Shown in pieces: positions 60,370-64,000 of a stretch of DNA of 64,000 nt. Position 1 is the first letter of the stretch; every line of letters starts with the position of its first letter. Made by a program: the position numbers and the translations under genes. The notes beneath the pieces are model-generated. The model searched no databases. It was not told the DNA's origin and was given only the letters and a program-made list of their open reading frames with translations. The DNA is taken from contig NZ_PDNI01000005.1 in the NCBI RefSeq assembly GCF_002925845.1, positions 1 to 64,000 on the forward strand, given 5' to 3'. The DNA is from Roseovarius nitratireducens. Lineage in GTDB: Bacteria; Pseudomonadota; Alphaproteobacteria; Rhodobacterales; Rhodobacteraceae.

Positions 60370-60891
60370 ATGACCGACGAACACAAGGCGACAACCTCTG
60401 CCTCTTCGAAACAGGCAGACTCAACAATCAAGAGTGTGGCATCCGATATCAAAGCTGCGACCAATCAAAAGTTCGACGAGGCCGTGAAAGAAGTTCGCAC
60501 GCAGGCCGATGGCGCAAAGGCGGATGCGGCGAACGAGGTCAACGACGTGGCCACGTCTCTGCGGCGCGCCTCCGAGGACATGCGTGACGGTTCGGCACAG
60601 GAGCGGACGCTTGCACAGATCGCCAGAAGTCTGGCCGACGCCTCGGATGCGATCCGTGACAAGGATCTTGGCGAGATTTCCCAAGATATCAGGAAGGTTG
60701 CCCGCGATAATCCGGTTCTGTTCCTCGGTGGTGCCGCGCTTCTGGGTTTTGCAGCCAGCCGATATGCCAAGGCTTCAGGCAACCACGCGAACGGCTCGGA
60801 CACGCCAAGTTCCATGACTCCGGAGGCACAGGCCAGAGACTTCGTGGGCGAAGGCAATCCGAACACAACGCCCGCTGGTGTCGAAACATGA
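60370..60891 (+). CDS. YqjD/ElaB-like stress-associated membrane protein
   Basis: Protein of 173 residues. A long Ala/Lys/Asp-rich amphipathic helical region is followed by one C-terminal hydrophobic segment (RDNPVLFLGGAALLGFAAS) and a polar tail. This is the layout of ElaB/YqjD proteins, which anchor in the inner membrane. The stop overlaps the next start (ATGA). Confidence 0.65.
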   Translation: MTDEHKATTSASSKQADSTIKSVASDIKAATNQKFDEAVKEVRTQADGAKADAANEVNDVATSLRRASEDMRDGSAQERTLAQIARSLADASDAIRDKDLGEISQDIRKVARDNPVLFLGGAALLGFAASRYAKASGNHANGSDTPSSMTPEAQARDFVGEGNPNTTPAGVET

Positions 60892-61289
60892 CAACCACGA
60901 GCAACCCAAGATCCACCGGTGAGATGATGAACGACCTCCTCGCGAATGTCAGCAGCCTGGTGCGCCATGAGGCGGATCTTGCCCGCACGGAAATCGCCGA
61001 CGACGTGAAGAAGGTTGGCGCATCTTTCGGCACCATGGCGCTGGCTCTTGTTCTGGCGATTACCGGTCTCAACGTTCTCGCCACCTCGCTCGTCGCGCTG
61101 GTAATCTGGGCGGGACTGCCGCCGCTTTGGGCCACTGTCCTTGTCGGCGCGGGCCTGCTTTTGATCGCACTGATCCTGTTTTATTCCGCAAAGTCCGCTC
61201 TGCAACAGATCGGCTTCGTGCCGACTCGCACCGCGCAGAATGTCAAGCGCGATGCCGCAACCATCAAGGACACGTTCAATGACAAATGA
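60888..61289 (+). CDS. YqjE/phage-holin-3_6-like membrane protein
   Basis: Protein of 133 residues with a short amphipathic start (MMNDLLANVSSLVRHEADLA) and two transmembrane helices (about 48-70 and 78-100). It matches the DUF1469/YqjE family often found beside YqjD-like genes. Despite the holin label of the family, no phage genes are near. It overlaps both neighbours. Confidence 0.75.
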   Translation: MTTTSNPRSTGEMMNDLLANVSSLVRHEADLARTEIADDVKKVGASFGTMALALVLAITGLNVLATSLVALVIWAGLPPLWATVLVGAGLLLIALILFYSAKSALQQIGFVPTRTAQNVKRDAATIKDTFNDK

Positions 61290-62346
61290 CGCCCGCACCT
61301 CCGACGACATCGAACGCGAGATCGCCGATGATCGCGCTCAGATAAGTGACACGTTCGACGATCTGCGTCAGAAATTCTCGGTCGACGCAATTATGAACGA
61401 CGTCGGAACCATGTTCCGCGAACAGGGCGGAGAGCTTGGTCGAAAGGTCAGCGATACCATGGGTCGTAACCCGACGGCCGTCGTTCTTGTCGGGGTTGGT
61501 CTTGCATGGCTTTTGCTGGGTCAGGATCGCAAGACCTCTGCAAACCATACGGAAAGCCCGTCGGGTCGGGCGTCCGGCAGTCGCCGCGCTCCGCCCGAGC
61601 CTACCCCTTTGGATCGTGATCCATTGCAGATGGATCGCTCGAATAATGGCGGTTTGCCCGACGATTGCGCCTGGTATGGCGACGGTACGGTGTCGTGTAA
61701 TCGCCGGTTTGAAGGTCAGGCCAGCCGGGATGGGGCCGAAACCTCGTCAGGCAACGATGACGCCGCCAAGGGCAAAACGGGGGCGGCCCGCAATGCCGCA
61801 ACTGCCGCTCGCGACACGGTTTCAGACGCTGCAGGCAAAGTCGGCCATGCGACATCCAACCTGACAGAGCGGCTGTCGCAGGATCTGGACGACCTCACGG
61901 AAGAGGCAAAGTCCCGGGTGGTGTCGGCACGCCGTGCCGCGCACGAGGCTCGCCTGTCATCCGGCGATGCCCTGCGCCGGGGCTCCCGCCAGGCGTCAAA
62001 TTTCTTCGAGGATCAGCCCCTTGTCGTCGGTGCCCTGGCCGTGGCGGTGGGTGCTGCGATCGGAGGTATGCTGCCCAACAGCAAGGTCGAGGATGACGCC
62101 GTGGGCGAAAGCAGCGACCGGCTATATGCACGGGCGCAGGAGATGCTTCAGGAAGAACGGGACAAGGCCAAGGCAGTGCTTCGGACTGTCGCAACAGATG
62201 TGAAAGAAGAAATCCAAGGAGCCAAGTCAGATGCGAAGGTCGCGGGCGACAAGGTTGCTGACCGCGCCTCAGAGTCGGCGGAGCGCGTCGTGGAGAGCGC
62301 AAAGGGCGAGGCCGAGAAGCAGGGTCTCGGTCGACGCAAAAGCTGA
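61279..62346 (+). CDS. DUF3618-domain membrane protein
   Basis: Protein of 355 residues. The N-terminal DUF3618 pattern is SDDIEREIADDRAQISDTFD, followed by a hydrophobic segment (TAVVLVGVGLAWLLLG). After a polar linker with an Ala/Asp/Lys-rich helical part comes a second hydrophobic segment (PLVVGALAVAVGAAIGGML) and a charged tail. I chose 61279, which overlaps the previous stop by 11 bases, over an ATG at 61240. It completes an envelope-stress trio. Confidence 0.75.
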   Translation: MTNDARTSDDIEREIADDRAQISDTFDDLRQKFSVDAIMNDVGTMFREQGGELGRKVSDTMGRNPTAVVLVGVGLAWLLLGQDRKTSANHTESPSGRASGSRRAPPEPTPLDRDPLQMDRSNNGGLPDDCAWYGDGTVSCNRRFEGQASRDGAETSSGNDDAAKGKTGAARNAATAARDTVSDAAGKVGHATSNLTERLSQDLDDLTEEAKSRVVSARRAAHEARLSSGDALRRGSRQASNFFEDQPLVVGALAVAVGAAIGGMLPNSKVEDDAVGESSDRLYARAQEMLQEERDKAKAVLRTVATDVKEEIQGAKSDAKVAGDKVADRASESAERVVESAKGEAEKQGLGRRKS

Positions 62347-62434
62347 GGCATAGGCCGGGAAGGCCCCTGTGCCAGCCCGTCATGCGCCGCTTCTTTCCTT
62401 GCCCTCTGAGTCATGCCGCTGAAAGGAATTCGCG

Positions 62435-64000
62435 ATGACAGACCCTACGAAGCAAACGACAGATTTCGACTCGTTGACCTCCGAAACCGGCTTGGGCGGC
62501 GAGCTGCACCAGCATACGGCAGAGCGCGGCGAGCGCCTGACGACTGCACAGGGCGTGGTAATTTCCGACAACCAGAATTCGCTGCGCGCGGATGCACCGG
62601 GGCCGACACTGCTGGAAGATTTCGCACTGCGCGAGAAGATTTTCCACTTCGATCATGAACGCATTCCCGAACGTGTGGTGCACGCTCGCGGCTATGGTGC
62701 ACACGGGACCTTCACCTGCACCCGTGCCCTGACCGACGTGACACGCGCCGCGCCCTTCACTGACGAGGGCAAGGAGACCGAGGTGTTCGTCCGCTTCTCG
62801 ACCGTGGCGGGCAGCAAGGGTTCGCCCGACCTCGCGCGCGACATCCGGGGGTTCTCCGTCAAGTTCTACACCGACGCGGGCAACTGGGATATCGTCGGCA
62901 ACAATGTGCCGGTGTTCTTCATTCAGGATGCGATCAAGTTTCCCGATCTGATCCACGCCGCCAAACCCGAACCGGACCGCGATTTCCCGCAGGCCCAGTC
63001 CGCGCATGACAATTTCTGGGATTTCATATCGCTGACGCCCGAGGCGATGCATACCGTCCTGTGGCAGATGTCCGACCGCACGATCCCGCGATCCTTCACC
63101 ACGATGGAAGGGTTTGGCGTGCATACCTTCCGCTTCGTGAACGCCGAGGGGCAGTCGACCTTTGTCAAGTTCCACTGGAAACCCCGGATGGGCCTGCAAT
63201 CGGTGGTCTGGGACGAGGCAGTGAAGAGCAACGGTGCCGATCCCGACCGCCACCGGCGCGATCTCTGGGACGCCATCGACCGGGGCGATTTCCCGGAATG
63301 GGATCTGGGCGTGCAGATGTTCGACCAGGATTTCGCCGACGGCTTTGCCTTCGACGTGCTCGACCCGACCAAGTTGATACCCGAAGAGGATTGCCCGGTT
63401 GAGATCATCGGCACGATGCGGCTCGACCGCGCCGTGGACAACTTCTTTGCCGAAACCGAACAGGTGGCGTTCTGCACCGCCAATGTGATCCCCGGCATCG
63501 ACTTCACCGACGATCCACTGCTGCAGGGGCGCAACTTTTCCTATCTCGATACGCAACTGAAACGATTGGGCGGCCCAAACTTCACCAAGCTGCCCATCAA
63601 TGCGCCCAAGGGCTGCCCGGTCAGCAATTACCAGCAGGACGGGCACATGCAGACCGACGCCCGCAAAGGCCGCGTCAACTATGAGCCAAACGGCTGGAGG
63701 GAAGGGCCGCGTGCGCATCCTCTGGAGGGCTATGTCAGCTACCGGGCCCCGGTTACGGGCGAAAAGGCACGTCTGCGGCCCGAAAGTTTTGCCGATCACT
63801 ACAGCCAGGCACGGCAGTTCTACATAAGCCAGACAGAGTCCGAACAGGCGCACATTCTTGCGGCCTTCGTTTTCGAGCTGTCGAAATGCAAGGAATCCAC
63901 AATTCGCGAACGGATGGTTGCGCATCTTCTGAACGTGGACGCGACCCTGGCACAGGATGCGGCCGACAGGCTCGGCTTGCCCGCTTTGCCAAAACCCGCC
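62435..64000 (+). CDS. katE: Large-subunit catalase (runs off right edge)
   Basis: The first 522 residues are visible, with no stop. The N-terminal extension of about 75 residues before [20 protein letters not shown] is typical of large-subunit (clade 2) catalases. Catalytic His is in [12 protein letters not shown], Asn in [11 protein letters not shown] and haem-ligand Tyr in [10 protein letters not shown]. The C-terminal flavodoxin-like domain should lie beyond 64000. AAGGA precedes the ATG at 62435. It probably acts with the stress trio upstream. Confidence 0.93.
   Translation, partial: MTDPTKQTTDFDSLTSETGLGGELHQHTAERGERLTTAQGVVISDNQNSLRADAPGPTLLEDFALREKIFHFDHERIPERVVHARGYGAHGTFTCTRALTDVTRAAPFTDEGKETEVFVRFSTVAGSKGSPDLARDIRGFSVKFYTDAGNWDIVGNNVPVFFIQDAIKFPDLIHAAKPEPDRDFPQAQSAHDNFWDFISLTPEAMHTVLWQMSDRTIPRSFTTMEGFGVHTFRFVNAEGQSTFVKFHWKPRMGLQSVVWDEAVKSNGADPDRHRRDLWDAIDRGDFPEWDLGVQMFDQDFADGFAFDVLDPTKLIPEEDCPVEIIGTMRLDRAVDNFFAETEQVAFCTANVIPGIDFTDDPLLQGRNFSYLDTQLKRLGGPNFTKLPINAPKGCPVSNYQQDGHMQTDARKGRVNYEPNGWREGPRAHPLEGYVSYRAPVTGEKARLRPESFADHYSQARQFYISQTESEQAHILAAFVFELSKCKESTIRERMVAHLLNVDATLAQDAADRLGLPALPKPA

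Noticed and set aside
60888-61289. Phage holin
   Set aside because: The family name is misleading: neighbours are YqjD-like and DUF3618 genes and no lysis or structural phage genes are present.

Overview
The window looks like chromosome from a high-GC alphaproteobacterium of the family Rhodobacteraceae (roseobacter-like). The main support is the gene neighbourhoods: a suf cluster that begins with a NifS-like desulfurase and sufB, a heterotetrameric sarcosine oxidase soxBDAG operon, the chain ccmI-ruvX-DUF1289, an M23 peptidase overlapping a bactofilin, and LapB-type type I secretion genes. This assignment rests on gene content only.

Layout. (A) 1-10.9 kb: the N-terminal part of a giant FecR/cadherin-like adhesin running off the left edge, a divergent CHASE2 adenylate cyclase, a three-gene type I secretion operon (tolC, ABC exporter, HlyD), a DUF3307 gene and two cyclic-nucleotide-binding-type genes. 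tolC and the membrane cNMP-binding gene are each cut by a single in-frame TAG, so this secretion/cAMP module seems to be decaying. (B) 11.0-19.0 kb: an accessory block flanked by a LysR fragment and a serine-recombinase remnant that abuts tRNA-Arg(CCG). It carries a basic amino-acid ABC importer divergent from a TetR regulator, an AruH-like arginine transaminase and an AruI-like 2-ketoarginine decarboxylase. (C) 19.1-28.9 kb: sufS, two membrane proteins, sufD, sufC, a methyltransferase-like protein, sufB and a NifS-like desulfurase, then dihydrolipoyl dehydrogenase and a DUF924 protein. (D) 28.9-52.7 kb: ordinary backbone: MFS transporter, queA with an AsmA-like protein, bcp with a ferritin-like protein, M23 peptidase-bactofilin, HNH endonuclease, Atm1-like exporter, LysM protein, LOG family, RarD, host-attachment family, Fe-SOD, sarcosine oxidase, ccmI, ruvX, DUF1289. 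(E) 52.7 kb to the right edge: a 53-base copy of the 3' part of tRNA-Arg(TCT), a degraded tyrosine integrase, a five-gene ureohydrolase/ABC-importer operon with a divergent LysR regulator, an IS256-type transposase fragment, a YqjD/YqjE/DUF3618 envelope-stress trio, and a large catalase running off the right edge.

How the parts fit. Blocks B and E together encode most of an arginine transaminase route: arginine uptake, AruH, AruI, and a guanidinobutyrase-like ureohydrolase. Both sit next to arginine tRNA genes or fragments and recombinase remnants. The orientation of the tRNA fragment at 52.74 kb predicts that block E is an integrated element continuing beyond 64 kb to an intact tRNA-Arg(TCT). 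Block A looks like an adhesin export system with a matching cAMP sensor and effectors. I saw no CRISPR array, rRNA or prophage structural genes.
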